Source: Thermoanaerobacterales bacterium UBA4880 (GTDB lineage: Bacteria; Bacillota; Thermoanaerobacteria; Thermoanaerobacterales; UBA4877). From it: DNA of 64,000 nucleotides. Positions 24,790 through 32,729 of this stretch are shown piece by piece. Every line of letters begins with the position of its first letter. Positions within the stretch are counted from its first letter, which is position 1. The translations under genes were made by a program, and so were the position numbers. The stretch lies in the NCBI GenBank assembly GCA_002399285.1, contig DHDI01000002.1, positions 126,417-190,416 on the forward strand, read 5' to 3'. The notes beneath the pieces are model-generated. The model had not been told where the DNA came from. It saw only the letters and a list, made by a program, of their open reading frames with translations, and did no database searches.

Positions 24790-25279
24790 CGTTGCTTATA
24801 TCGTCCACTATTTTTATACCCACATCGGCAGAGAGATTGACGTTTTCGCTGAATAGGGCGTACCGTTTCCCGAGTAACTCGGCTGCTTTATTTGCATCTG
24901 ACAGCTTCGCAGGAATCTCCACGACCTGCGGTACTTCTCTCTTGATAGTTTGCTTTCTCATAGTACCTTTTGCGTCCGGTACATATTTCGATGTTTCTTC
25001 GGAAGTAGTCACGACGATATTTTCTGTATACTCGCGTCTCATGACCGAAGTTAGGTACTCCATGACCTCTTGCACATCGGCTATTTTCTTCGAGGATATC
25101 TTCTTGAGTACTTTCTGTATCTCTTTCTGAATCTTATCATTTCTTAGGAGCTTTAGTGCGCTCACAGCTGCTGCGTTTTCTTTTGCCTTGTACCCTGCAC
25201 GAATGTATGCCTGAGTGGCGTTCAGATCAACCAGGTATTCTTCCACAAATCTTTTTTGTTTTTCTGTTAGCTTAGCCAA
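24773..25279 (-). CDS. Terminase small subunit
   Basis: A protein of 168 aa. The N-terminal HTH, LTEKQKRFVEEYLVDLNATQ followed by AYIRAGYKAK, is the Terminase_2 signature; the C-terminal part oligomerises. It recognises the packaging site and is the first gene of the late operon, 160 bases downstream of the late regulator gene. Confidence 0.94.
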   Translation of the reverse strand: MAKLTEKQKRFVEEYLVDLNATQAYIRAGYKAKENAAAVSALKLLRNDKIQKEIQKVLKKISSKKIADVQEVMEYLTSVMRREYTENIVVTTSEETSKYVPDAKGTMRKQTIKREVPQVVEIPAKLSDANKAAELLGKRYALFSENVNLSADVGIKIVDDISNDGEDS

Positions 25280-25302
25280 TCAGGCCCACCTCCTTTTAAA
25301 CA

Positions 25303-25329
25303 TAAAAAAAGAGCCCTAAAAGAGCTCTT
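25303..25329 (-). terminator. Intrinsic terminator upstream of terminase
   Basis: Minus-strand stem AAGAGC ... GCTCTT followed by seven T. It lies between the late promoter region and the small terminase gene, so late transcription would need to read through it, or it ends early transcripts. Confidence 0.65.
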
Positions 25330-25364
25330 AAACCGCTGGTTTATTCTCATTATAGAGGAATAAC

Positions 25365-25436
25365 ATGATTCTATGCTACTATAATATCTCTTTAATAAGT
25401 GCCAAACAAGGGCAAATTGTGCCAAAGTGTGCCACT
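25365..25436 (-). promoter_or_regulatory. Probable late promoter with phased GTGCCAAA repeats
   Basis: The minus strand has TTGGCA, then 16 bases, then TATAGT (plus coordinates about 25378-25405). On the plus strand GTGCCAAA occurs at 25399 and 25419 and GTGCCAC at 25429, i.e. 20 and 10 bases apart, in helical phase. The repeats lie over and just upstream of the -35 element, the usual place for a phage late activator. The DUF1492 regulator ends seven bases away. Confidence 0.5.
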
Positions 25437-25442
25437 TTAAAA

Positions 25443-25850
25443 TTAATATTTTAAATTTCGCAATGCCCTTGCGTGGGTCCTGTGCACCGTCCTTATGGAT
25501 ATACCCATCTTCTCGGATATTTGTTCCCATGTAAGAAACTCAATATAGCGGTATCTTAGTAACAATCTTTCATTATTATTATCTAAAAAATTAATTGCTT
25601 TTCTGATTTCATCTTTTAATTCTACATATCGATCTATCTCGGCGTCAATCTTTCTTTCCAAATCCACTATCTTATCCACACATTTCACGAAGGGAGGGTC
25701 TTGCCTCCGCGTTTTTGAGCCGGGCATCCCCGTGAGATTCGTGCCTTGAATACACTTGGATAATTCCCGGAGCTCTGTCACTTCCTCAAGGTCGCTATTA
25801 ATCAGTTCGTTCAGCCTATATGCCTGTCTCAAATACTGTTTAGCCGTCAT
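25443..25850 (-). CDS. DUF1492/ArpU-like late transcription regulator
   Basis: A protein of 135 aa with an N-terminal coiled coil (about 1-90, EVTELRELSKCI ... DAEIDRYVELKDEI) and a C-terminal sigma-70 region-4-like HTH (LTWEQISEKMGISIRTVHRTHARAL). Proteins of this type lie at the end of the early region of Gram-positive phages and turn on late genes. The phased repeats directly downstream are its probable target. Confidence 0.85.
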   Translation of the reverse strand: MTAKQYLRQAYRLNELINSDLEEVTELRELSKCIQGTNLTGMPGSKTRRQDPPFVKCVDKIVDLERKIDAEIDRYVELKDEIRKAINFLDNNNERLLLRYRYIEFLTWEQISEKMGISIRTVHRTHARALRNLKY

Positions 25851-25867
25851 CTGCCCTTCTCCCCCTT

Positions 25868-26047
25868 TTAATGTGCCCTCTGATACTTCCTTACGGCCTC
25901 GTTGACCTTCCTCGCCCAGTCCGAATCAGTCGTGTGCGCCCAGCACTCGTCCGGTTCCCTCGTGAACACCAGGCATCCCTTCCTATACGATGTGCCCCGC
26001 TTCTCACACGTTTCGCAGCTGTTTTGTGTTCTCCTCTCATTCGCCAT
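25868..26047 (-). CDS. Small Cys/Arg-rich phage protein
   Basis: A protein of 59 aa from the ATG at 26047 (GGGGG-type site eight bases upstream). Four cysteines, two as CETC, suggest a zinc knuckle. It lies between the sigma factor and the late regulator genes. No family is recognised. Confidence 0.6.
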   Translation of the reverse strand: MANERRTQNSCETCEKRGTSYRKGCLVFTREPDECWAHTTDSDWARKVNEAVRKYQRAH

Positions 26048-26060
26048 GGAAATACCCCCT

Positions 26061-26855
26061 TCATACCTCAACCAATTCTTTCAGGCGCGCCCTCCTTTTC
26101 CCGGTTTTAAGCTTCCGCAGGGCGCTCTTTTCTATTTGCCTCGCCCTCTCCTTTGACACCCCGAATCTCTCTCCCACGTCAGCCAATGTACAAGTTTCTC
26201 CGTAGAATCCAAACCGCATCTTGAGTACTTCCCGCTCTCGCTCTGGGATGCCTCTGAACGCTTTCTTCATGTTTTCATCCGTCACTATTTCGCTGCACAC
26301 CCTATCCTCGAAATACGCATCCTCATCCTCTATGAAGTCGCCTATGGTTCTTATGCTGTTATCATCCTCTGATTCAACCTCCCTATCCAAAGATAGAATC
26401 TCACAATCAGCTTCTTCCAAGAATTCTACAGCCTCCGGGATCATCCCCACAGCTTGACCCAGTTCCTCAGCTGTTGGTTCCCTTCCATGTGTAGCAAGGA
26501 ATTCTCCTTGGACTACTTTAATTTTGCTTTTTTGCACATCCATGTACGCCGGGAGTCGTATCATTCGACCGCGGTCTGCCACGGCGCGGGACATGAAATG
26601 CCTAATCCACCAAACTGCATACGTACTGAATTTATAGTCTCGCCGATAATCAAACTTCTCTATGGCTTTCATGAGACCAATGCAGCCCTCCTGAATGAGA
26701 TCCTCCCAGTCTAAGCCCCGCCCTAAATACCGTCCGACCGCTTTATATACCAGCCTCATATTTTTTTCTATGAATTCATCACGAGCTGCAATATCTCCCT
26801 GTTCTATCCGCTTAAACAGCTCAACCTCTTCCTCACGCGTCAATAATTCAGACAT
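26061..26855 (-). CDS. Phage-encoded RNA polymerase sigma-70 family factor
   Basis: A protein of 264 aa from the ATG at 26855, preceded by AAGGAGGGAG. Region 1.2-like start (LLTREEEVELFKRIEQGD), complete region 2 (DWEDLIQEGCIGLMKAIEKF, YAVWWIRHFMSRAV), region 3 (REPTAEELGQAVG) and region 4 HTH (TLADVGERFGVSKERARQIE). Length and domain set match a compact group 2/3 factor, much more complete than the usual region-4-only phage regulators. It probably redirects host polymerase to phage middle or late promoters. Confidence 0.9.
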   Translation of the reverse strand: MSELLTREEEVELFKRIEQGDIAARDEFIEKNMRLVYKAVGRYLGRGLDWEDLIQEGCIGLMKAIEKFDYRRDYKFSTYAVWWIRHFMSRAVADRGRMIRLPAYMDVQKSKIKVVQGEFLATHGREPTAEELGQAVGMIPEAVEFLEEADCEILSLDREVESEDDNSIRTIGDFIEDEDAYFEDRVCSEIVTDENMKKAFRGIPEREREVLKMRFGFYGETCTLADVGERFGVSKERARQIEKSALRKLKTGKRRARLKELVEV

Positions 26856-27246
26856 TTTTCTCCCTCCTTTTTCCATGTGCAACTTTCCTTTTGTGTTCGT
26901 GCGTTCTCAAAAAGTCATAAATCTTATGAATACAGTAGTCTAAATCATTTCTGCATTCTGCAGCTTCCTTGTCCCAATCTGGGCAATCAGGACATATAAA
27001 CTGCTGGCAAAAATCTGCGCATCCGTATTGGAAGTCTTCCCCTGACATTCCATCATATGGATCTATATAATTCCATAGTTCCTGCGCAATGAAGTCACAC
27101 TTTTTGTGTGTGTTCCAATTGTAGATTGCATCGTTTTTTAATGTATTATGATGGTACAGTTCACCAGGTTCAATCTTCTCGCCGCAATAATTGCAGATAT
27201 GCGGCTTTCTGGCTTTACGTTCACACGAAAAAATAAGTTCAGACAT
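26848..27246 (-). CDS. Zinc-ribbon phage protein of unknown function
   Basis: A protein of 132 aa. An N-terminal zinc ribbon (KPHICNYCGEKIEPGE, then HKKC) is followed by an acidic middle and a second Cys cluster (CADFCQQFICPDCPDW). Such proteins occur in early regions of clostridial phages. The end is very basic (HEHKRKVAHGKRREKN). It overlaps the sigma factor start by eight bases. A nucleic-acid role is likely. Confidence 0.7.
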   Translation of the reverse strand: MSELIFSCERKARKPHICNYCGEKIEPGELYHHNTLKNDAIYNWNTHKKCDFIAQELWNYIDPYDGMSGEDFQYGCADFCQQFICPDCPDWDKEAAECRNDLDYCIHKIYDFLRTHEHKRKVAHGKRREKNV

Positions 27247-27257
27247 CTCTATTCCTC

Positions 27258-27647
27258 CTATTTCACTACTTTGAGCTCTAGCCCCGGAAACTTTGCCCGG
27301 AACTGTTTCTTTTTGATTTTGAAGACTTCGGTCTCTGTACCCTTGGTGTCTATCACGTCCGCCGTTTCGTCCAGGTGGAAAACCACGAAATCAGCCCGGT
27401 ATGTCTCAGGTCGCTGATTCCCGAATCCCTCAATAAGTATGAATTCAGGCTGCCTGCAAAAGCCCTTTATCTCGCCGGCATGGAGCCGGAGTTTCAGCTC
27501 CGAGTAGTAGTCGGCCTCTTTCTGCGAATCGAAGTGTATACCGTCCACCATGACACGCTTATTATGGTACTTGCTAGGCTTCGGCATCTTTGGTGTCGCG
27601 CCCCTGCGGCTCATGAGCTCCGCATACTCGTCCTCAGTCATCCTCAT
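27258..27647 (-). CDS. DUF1064 protein, predicted PD-(D/E)XK-type nuclease
   Basis: A protein of 129 aa with KYHNKRVMVDGIHFDSQKEADYYSEL, ICRQPEF-like and YRADFVVF...VIDTKGTET motifs. The last two give the D...(D)xK arrangement of the PD-(D/E)XK fold predicted for DUF1064 (also described as a Holliday junction resolvase-like family in phages). It overlaps its upstream gene by four bases. Confidence 0.85.
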   Translation of the reverse strand: MRMTEDEYAELMSRRGATPKMPKPSKYHNKRVMVDGIHFDSQKEADYYSELKLRLHAGEIKGFCRQPEFILIEGFGNQRPETYRADFVVFHLDETADVIDTKGTETEVFKIKKKQFRAKFPGLELKVVK

Positions 27648-27997
27648 GCTTTGCCTCTTATCTGCTGGAGCTTTCCCATGACCTGTTCGTTGTCCTTGTA
27701 TTTTTCTATAAATGCCTGAATATTCTCCCTTGCCATCATCTCCGGGTCAACCAAATCTGCTATACTTGAAATATGGTATTGCGACGGTCTCTTGCACTTA
27801 GTTCCGTCATACATGTACTTCGTTCCTTCTGGGCATGTGCAATGTGCTATGAATTCTCCCATCCACCTGTTAACCTCTTTGTTGTATATGAGAAACCCTT
27901 GATCCATGCAAACCCAGCATTGTGGTATCTTGACTTCTTGCATCTTTGCCGGCGTGTTGTCTTTCAAAGTCTCAACATCAAACGTGATTGGGCCCAT
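27644..27997 (-). CDS. Phage protein with Cys-pair motif, unknown function
   Basis: A protein of 117 aa. Cysteines at CWVCMDQG and AHCTCPEGTKYMYDGTKC suggest a zinc-binding site, followed by a helical C-terminus. It overlaps the DnaC-like gene by 20 bases and the DUF1064 gene by four. It is often seen next to helicase loaders in related phages. No specific role is assignable. Confidence 0.65.
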   Translation of the reverse strand: MGPITFDVETLKDNTPAKMQEVKIPQCWVCMDQGFLIYNKEVNRWMGEFIAHCTCPEGTKYMYDGTKCKRPSQYHISSIADLVDPEMMARENIQAFIEKYKDNEQVMGKLQQIRGKA

Positions 27998-28658
27998 TCT
28001 TTTCCCCCTTTTCCACTCGCCAGTCCGGTCCTTCCATTAGGACTGGTGTACACATCTCAGCCAGTCTTGACACGATCGCCTCACCCTTTTCCCCCATCCG
28101 CTCTATGAATGGCTCGGACATGAAGTTCGTCGTAACTAAAATCGGCTTTTCATCTTCATACAGCCGGTTCACCAGCTGGTATATGATAGTGCTTGTATAA
28201 TCACTGGCCTTTTCCTTCCCAAGATCATCAAGTACCAAAAGATCAACATTCGCCAGTGCGTCTATGATGTCTAACTCGCTCTCATCCGTGTGGAATGTCT
28301 GCTTCATTCTGCTGATTATATCCGCACTACTTCCGAACATAACCACGTATAGCTTCGATATGAGTTCATTCGCTATGGCCGCCGCGAGGTGTGTTTTACC
28401 TACACCTACGGAACCAGTGAGAAGCAATCCCTTAGTCTTCGGGAAGTTGTTTATAAAGGTTATGGCTGCGCAATGGGCCTCTTTATTCGTGCTGTCAATG
28501 GCGAAATTCTCAAAAGTCCTTTCCTGAAACCTCTTCCCGAGGCCACTCTGTGAAAGAAGCCTTTGAACTTTTTCCTGCTGCGCCTGTGCCAACATTTGCC
28601 TTGCCTGCTCTTCGTTTTTAGCTATACTTTTACGAATAAACCGCGACAATTCATCCAT
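27978..28658 (-). CDS. DnaC-like helicase loader ATPase
   Basis: About 226 aa from an ATG at 28658 (five bases after the preceding stop). The AAA+ core has Walker A GSVGVGKTH at about 79-87, Walker B VDLLVLDDLGKE, and sensor motifs around VTTNFMSEPFIERMGEKG. Its partner is the host replicative helicase, which it delivers to the phage origin together with the DUF4373 protein encoded upstream. Confidence 0.92.
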   Translation of the reverse strand: MDELSRFIRKSIAKNEEQARQMLAQAQQEKVQRLLSQSGLGKRFQERTFENFAIDSTNKEAHCAAITFINNFPKTKGLLLTGSVGVGKTHLAAAIANELISKLYVVMFGSSADIISRMKQTFHTDESELDIIDALANVDLLVLDDLGKEKASDYTSTIIYQLVNRLYEDEKPILVTTNFMSEPFIERMGEKGEAIVSRLAEMCTPVLMEGPDWRVEKGEKNGPNHV

Positions 28659-28663
28659 CCATA

Positions 28664-29440
28664 TCACCACCCATATTTACTGTTTTTCGCTGTCTCATAG
28701 TCGAACCCACCCGATGCCGCTCTACTCTTGTTCTCCTGCTGCTTTTCTTCCTGGTACCGTTGGACGACCCAATTGAGTATTGTGCGGTAGTCAGATTTAT
28801 ATTTTTTGCCATTAGAACCCTTGTAGTTATCAAGGATTTGTATCATCTGTTTAACGGCTTCCTCCCCATAAGTGGCGACTAATTTTGCATACTCGTCATT
28901 GGTCATGGAGACAAATTCCGCGAAACTTTTTTTCTCTATACTCTCTTTTTCTTTAGTTTTATTTACTTTACTTTCTTTTACTTTACTTTCCCCGTTTTTG
29001 TTTGCAGAAACATCACTTATAGAGGGTTTCTGCAAACATTTATCCCCTTCTAATGGTGTTTCTGTATGTAATAATGGCTTTTTTGGTATATCCGCAACCC
29101 TTCTTTTGAATGCATCATTGACATTGTTCACTAAATTCTGGCTCCAGATTACCCTTCCTTTACGCCATAATTCAGTATCAATCGCTCCTAAATCCGCCAA
29201 TGTATTAAGAATATCGTTAGCTAATTGCTCATTAACATGAGTTTTTGCTAACAGAAATCCCCAATCAGCTACGTTATTGCAGTTATAATACATGCCGTTT
29301 GTATTCCCGAGTAATTCAAGAACCTTGTACCAGAATGCATATCCATCATTGCCGAATTTGCTTTCGATAATAAACATTGTTTTGCCGCTAGTCGTATAAT
29401 GGGGGAAATATTCTACTGTTTGTTTTTTGGGTCTCGCCAT
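28664..29440 (-). CDS. Replication initiator-like protein, DUF4373 (DnaD-like)
   Basis: About 258 aa, start chosen at the ATG at 29440 (MARPKKQTVEYFPHYT). The N-terminal DUF4373 winged-helix domain covers about 1-110 (FGNDGYAFWYKVLELLGN). A low-complexity Lys/Glu linker follows, with a DnaD-type C-terminal helix bundle (LVATYGEEAVKQMIQILDNYKG, then YRTILNWVVQRY). Such proteins bind origin DNA and recruit the helicase loader. Confidence 0.85.
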   Translation of the reverse strand: MARPKKQTVEYFPHYTTSGKTMFIIESKFGNDGYAFWYKVLELLGNTNGMYYNCNNVADWGFLLAKTHVNEQLANDILNTLADLGAIDTELWRKGRVIWSQNLVNNVNDAFKRRVADIPKKPLLHTETPLEGDKCLQKPSISDVSANKNGESKVKESKVNKTKEKESIEKKSFAEFVSMTNDEYAKLVATYGEEAVKQMIQILDNYKGSNGKKYKSDYRTILNWVVQRYQEEKQQENKSRAASGGFDYETAKNSKYGW

Positions 29441-29535
29441 GCATCCATCCACCCCCTTGCAAAATCCAATTCATGAAAATTTTTCCGCACTTAAGTCTTT
29501 TTATAGAGGCGGTTTCCCGCCTCTCTTTGTTTTGT

Positions 29536-30306
29536 CTATATTGCATCTTTGAAGGCTTCTGGTATATCCCCTGTTACCGCGCTACTTTCCTCCGGCTCTG
29601 CTTTCTCTGCTACCGCTGCTGCCTCTATATCATTACAGATCCTCTCATACTTAATCTTTTGGACATTTGTTGAACGTTCGTAACCATACTTTGAAAGAAC
29701 ATTTTTGACTATTTCTTCATTACCTTGGGCCAGGGCAAACATTCTTTTGGCCTGCTTTTGAGTGATTGCTCCGGATTGATCAGTATAATATTTCTTCTGA
29801 TTTGATACCCGTTGCCCATCAAGGTCAGTGTCTTCAATGTCCTGTGTGAATATATCTGAAAGTGAAGCTACCAACAGTGTAGCGTCAACCAATGCCCTCT
29901 TTTTCGCCATCTTCAATATCGTGTTGTCTATTGTGTATGGATTCTGCTTCGCGTACTTTGCTTCCCGTGTGTTCGCACTGCCCAACCCTTCTGTGATGAG
30001 CATATCTCCTTTATATAACTGACACTTGACTTGATACTGGAAGAATCCAGTATTAAAATCCCGTGTACTATCCACAATCTCAAATTCGCTCCGTAAACCC
30101 ATTAGCATGAGTATCTTTTCAGCTCCAGGCTTGAACATAGTTGGTTTTGGTGTACCTGGTATAATCCCATAGTCATGATTCTGTTGTAAAGTTTTCTGAA
30201 CAACCTGTTGAAACTGTGTTATTTTCTGCATTGTCCTCTGTACTTGATCAATAGAGATTGAATCTATTATTAAAAGATTATTTTCAACTGCATTTTCATC
30301 TGACAT
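29536..30306 (-). CDS. Phage protein, possible Rad52-like annealase/recombination factor
   Basis: A protein of 256 aa. The segments HDYGIIPGTPKPTMFKPGAE, NTILKMAKKRALVDATL and LSDIFTQDIED recur in many Firmicutes phage proteins located in the replication/recombination module. The pattern is reminiscent of single-strand annealing proteins, but I cannot prove the fold. No other recombinase is visible in the early region, which makes this the best candidate. The C-terminal third is a helical tail. Confidence 0.5.
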   Translation of the reverse strand: MSDENAVENNLLIIDSISIDQVQRTMQKITQFQQVVQKTLQQNHDYGIIPGTPKPTMFKPGAEKILMLMGLRSEFEIVDSTRDFNTGFFQYQVKCQLYKGDMLITEGLGSANTREAKYAKQNPYTIDNTILKMAKKRALVDATLLVASLSDIFTQDIEDTDLDGQRVSNQKKYYTDQSGAITQKQAKRMFALAQGNEEIVKNVLSKYGYERSTNVQKIKYERICNDIEAAAVAEKAEPEESSAVTGDIPEAFKDAI

Positions 30307-30537
30307 TTACATTGCCTCCTCATTTTCATTCATCCTTGCCTCGCATTCTGCTTCTCTCCTATCCTCCGGGTCGATTGGCCCGGTATATTTCTTCCCCATT
30401 GGGCAGTCATACTGTAGGCTGACAAATGGATTCGTACTATATGCGCTGCCTGGTCGGTTGCATAGGATTTCGCTGATTCCGGTATCATTCACGAGAAGGC
30501 TGTACTGGCAGTCCATACACCCGATACCTGTCCTCAT
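30307..30537 (-). CDS. Small Cys-containing early phage protein
   Basis: A protein of 76 aa with GCMDCQYS and later CNRP and DCPMGKKY, four to five cysteines in a zinc-knuckle arrangement, and an acidic end. It overlaps its upstream neighbour by four bases. The function is unknown. Confidence 0.6.
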   Translation of the reverse strand: MRTGIGCMDCQYSLLVNDTGISEILCNRPGSAYSTNPFVSLQYDCPMGKKYTGPIDPEDRREAECEARMNENEEAM

Positions 30538-30758
30538 TTCACATCATCCCCTATGCCGTACGCTTTCGCTGCTATATCTGCTTTCAGGTACACTTGCATG
30601 AGCTGTAATAGAATCCGGCGGCAGTGTTCCAGTTTCTCTTCTGCTTCCTTCGCTACACGTATTTGCCTTTCATATTCCATCATGTCCCGAAGCGCCGTGT
30701 CCATGTCTTCCTCTATTTTTTCCCTATTAAGGGTTTCCATTTCAAATTTATACATCAT
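30534..30758 (-). CDS. Small coiled-coil early phage protein
   Basis: A protein of 74 aa, almost entirely one charged helix (NREKIEEDMDTALRDMMEYE onward). It overlaps the next gene by four bases. The function is unknown. Confidence 0.55.
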   Translation of the reverse strand: MMYKFEMETLNREKIEEDMDTALRDMMEYERQIRVAKEAEEKLEHCRRILLQLMQVYLKADIAAKAYGIGDDVK

Positions 30759-30811
30759 TTAACTTTCCTCCTTAACGTGCTATAATAGTGGTAGATGATT
30801 TATTTAGGCGC

Positions 30812-31264
30812 TTAGCAGGCGCTTTTTTCTTTTTCACAAAAAATCACTGTCAACGCAGCACTCACTACATCTGAAACTTCTTTTTCTACTCGCTGCCAGT
30901 CTCTGACTTCTCCATCGTCTACCTCCCCATCGCAAGCGATGTCGACCATTTTTCGGTCAATGTCGCTGAGATCTGATACTTCCTTCTGAAAGCGAAGCAC
31001 TGCTCTCGCCATGTCCGAAAAATCGATATCTGGAAGGTACTTCCTGCCCAATTCGCTGGAACTTTTCATGTGCTGGTAGGCAAGCCATGGCGTACCATAA
31101 ACTTCTACCATATTGCACACCACGTCATCTGGTGGCGTTGTTTTTCCTGCCTCATAATCAGCTATTGAACGTGTACTCACATACAGAAGATCTGATGCAA
31201 CTTCCTGTGTGAGACCTGCTTTCTTCCTAGCCATTTTGTATATGTTTAAACATCCGTTATGCAT
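30812..31264 (-). CDS. XRE-family transcription regulator with C-terminal extension
   Basis: A protein of 150 aa. The HTH lies at about 8-60 (YKMARKKAGLTQEVASDLLY, then RSIADYEAGKTTPPDDVV). The remaining 90 residues are helical and acidic. It is the last regulator gene at the left of the immunity region, transcribed with the early operon, so it may act on early-to-middle timing. Confidence 0.8.
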   Translation of the reverse strand: MHNGCLNIYKMARKKAGLTQEVASDLLYVSTRSIADYEAGKTTPPDDVVCNMVEVYGTPWLAYQHMKSSSELGRKYLPDIDFSDMARAVLRFQKEVSDLSDIDRKMVDIACDGEVDDGEVRDWQRVEKEVSDVVSAALTVIFCEKEKSAC

Positions 31265-31304
31265 GGTTTTCCATCCCCTTTCATGAGATAATATATATAG
31301 TGAA

Positions 31305-31421
31305 TCATTTCGAATGCTGCTTCTGTATAGCTTTTCTAGCCATTTCCCGTATTACCACATCCTTAAGTCCTGATATTGGGCCAGCATACGCGAAGAGCTT
31401 ATATTGTTTGGTTTTGGTCAT
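31305..31421 (-). CDS. Very small basic phage peptide
   Basis: A protein of 38 aa, MTKTKQYKLFAYAGPISGLK followed by a basic helix. The ATG overlaps the stop of the upstream gene (ATGA), with GGAGAAAGG upstream, so it is probably translated. The function is unknown. Confidence 0.5.
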   Translation of the reverse strand: MTKTKQYKLFAYAGPISGLKDVVIREMARKAIQKQHSK

Positions 31422-31615
31422 TTCCTTTCTCCTCCTTCCTTAAAAAAGCCTGATTTCAATGTTTCGATGGGCAAATGACTGTCAATGGTTCCAGCTGGTT
31501 GGCCACCTTCGTCAATCAACTGACAAATTCGGTTTTGACCAGCTTTTGTGCTATCATCGGTAATGATTATTGATTCATTTGGCATTTGCATCAGTGTATA
31601 TCGCTTGAGTTCCAC
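31418..31615 (-). CDS. Small early phage protein
   Basis: A protein of 65 aa starting at a GTG (ELKRYTLMQMPNESIIIT). No motif is recognised. It overlaps the remnants of the gene upstream and the very small gene downstream, and lies within the lytic early operon. Confidence 0.45.
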   Translation of the reverse strand: MELKRYTLMQMPNESIIITDDSTKAGQNRICQLIDEGGQPAGTIDSHLPIETLKSGFFKEGGERK

Positions 31616-31793
31616 TGCTTTTTCGCCTCCCTGCCCGCCTCGAGGTATCTCTCGTAGAGTTGGTCCCGTTCCCTGCGGAGATTGTCGAGTTGGCCGTTAT
31701 GACATCTATGCCGTGCCTATGGAGCATCTGGGCCATCTCAAGCGATATGAAATTCCCAACATCGAATTTTTCAGCAGTCATTTTCTTTCTCAC
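31591..31793 (-). pseudogene. Small early gene with probable frameshift
   Basis: The first half, MTAEKFDVGNFISLEMAQML plus HRHGIDV, looks natural, but the same frame then becomes a Ser/Arg/Thr-rich string. In another frame the sequence continues as a convincing coiled coil, QLDNLRRERDQLYERYLEAG followed by REAKKQW, ending at 31591. A one-base indel near 31700 would join the two. It could instead be two overlapping short genes, but no start precedes the second part. Confidence 0.5.
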
Positions 31794-31953
31794 TCCTCTC
31801 CCAAATGGTCATTCCTATTTCCATAACCCGATGTAGTATTTTTTCAATGTCTTCCGGAGTTTTATCTATATACGCAGAATCACATATCTTTATTATCGTG
31901 TTGCCTATTTTGTATTGTTCAACTATACTCTCTTTGATTGTACTTGCACTCAT
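31771..31953 (-). CDS. Small early phage protein
   Basis: A protein of 60 aa, MSASTIKESIVEQYKIGNTI, predicted helix-turn-helix-like but with no clear family. It is the first early gene after the left-most switch repressor. Confidence 0.45.
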   Translation of the reverse strand: MSASTIKESIVEQYKIGNTIIKICDSAYIDKTPEDIEKILHRVMEIGMTIWERSEKENDC

Positions 31954-32035
31954 TTAAAACACCTCCGGAATACTCTATTCATTGAGTCGCGTATATGAAA
32001 TTTGTCCTTACTGTTGTTGTCTTTCTCCCCTCCTC

Positions 32036-32236
32036 TCACGCCGATTGCTCGTCGATTAAATCTTTGATGCTGGTATGAAGTTCTTTAGCTATTTTCTCTA
32101 ATGTCGTTAACGATGGTTTTTTATGACCGTTTTCAACAAGAGACAAATGCTCTCTGGTTATGCCAATGTTTTGTGCTAATTGCAATTGCGTTAAGCCCGC
32201 TTTCTTTCGGTACTCTTTTATTAGGAACATTTTCAA
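32036..32236 (-). CDS. XRE-family Cro-like regulator of switch A
   Basis: A protein of 66 aa, almost only an HTH domain (KKAGLTQLQLAQNIGITREH LSLVENG). It is divergent from the repressor at 32418 across three TGTAA-N9-TTACA operators. By analogy with lambdoid switches it is the Cro counterpart and first gene of an early transcript. It ends ...EQSA followed by GAGGAGGGGAGAAA, a junction shared with the other switches. Confidence 0.85.
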   Translation of the reverse strand: MKMFLIKEYRKKAGLTQLQLAQNIGITREHLSLVENGHKKPSLTTLEKIAKELHTSIKDLIDEQSA

Positions 32237-32252
32237 CCTCCTTTATCATCAT

Positions 32253-32400
32253 TGTAATATCATATATTACATATATCAATGTTAATGTAATCTTGATTAT
32301 TACAACTATATTATTTTATCTTCCTCTTTCTCAATAAAGCTCGCTTAATCTTGACTTTACTATTTTTTTCTAATATACTAATGTAAGATGTGAGCTTACA
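32253..32400. promoter_or_regulatory. Three operators of switch A (TGTAA-N9-TTACA) and a divergent promoter
   Basis: Three 19-bp dyads with identical arms: TGTAATATCATATATTACA at 32253-32271, TGTAATCTTGATTATTACA at 32286-32304, and TGTAAGATGTGAGCTTACA at 32382-32400. A plus-strand promoter, TTGACT (32351) with TATACT (32374) at 17 bases, is followed directly by the third site, so the repressor can shut off its own gene. The first two lie upstream of the Cro-like gene. The layout resembles a lambdoid operator region. Confidence 0.8.
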
Positions 32401-32417
32401 TTTATTGAGGTGTTACT

Positions 32418-32726
32418 ATGGATTTAGGCAATCATATAAAGCAATTACGCAAGAGTAAAAACTTAACTGCCGTTCAGCTGGCTACGATGGTCGGAATAAC
32501 TCGGGAACATTTAAGCGCTGTTGAAAATAATATAAAACCTATATCACTTTCTACTCTTGAAAAAGTTTGCGATGTCCTCGGTGTTACACTAACTGAGTTT
32601 TTTGCTGATGAATCTGATTTATCCCCTGAGCTTAGCCAACTTTTAAGGACTGCCAAAACGCTTACACCCGAGCAACTCAAAATGCTTAATGACTTCATTG
32701 AAAGTCTCATAAAGAAGGAGGATTAA
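32418..32726 (+). CDS. XRE-family repressor of switch A
   Basis: A protein of 102 aa: HTH at about 5-60 (LRKSKNLTAVQLATMVGITR), then a short helical C-terminus (ELSQLLRTAKTLTPEQLKML) found in SinR/ImmR-like repressors. It lies at the head of a plus-strand pair with the gene at 32730 (four-base gap with GGAGG). Confidence 0.88.
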   Translation: MDLGNHIKQLRKSKNLTAVQLATMVGITREHLSAVENNIKPISLSTLEKVCDVLGVTLTEFFADESDLSPELSQLLRTAKTLTPEQLKMLNDFIESLIKKED

Positions 32727-32729
32727 TCT

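Noticed and set aside
25267..25530. Open frame of 87 codons between late regulator and terminase
   Set aside because: It spans the late promoter and terminator and overlaps the regulator gene; the sequence looks random.
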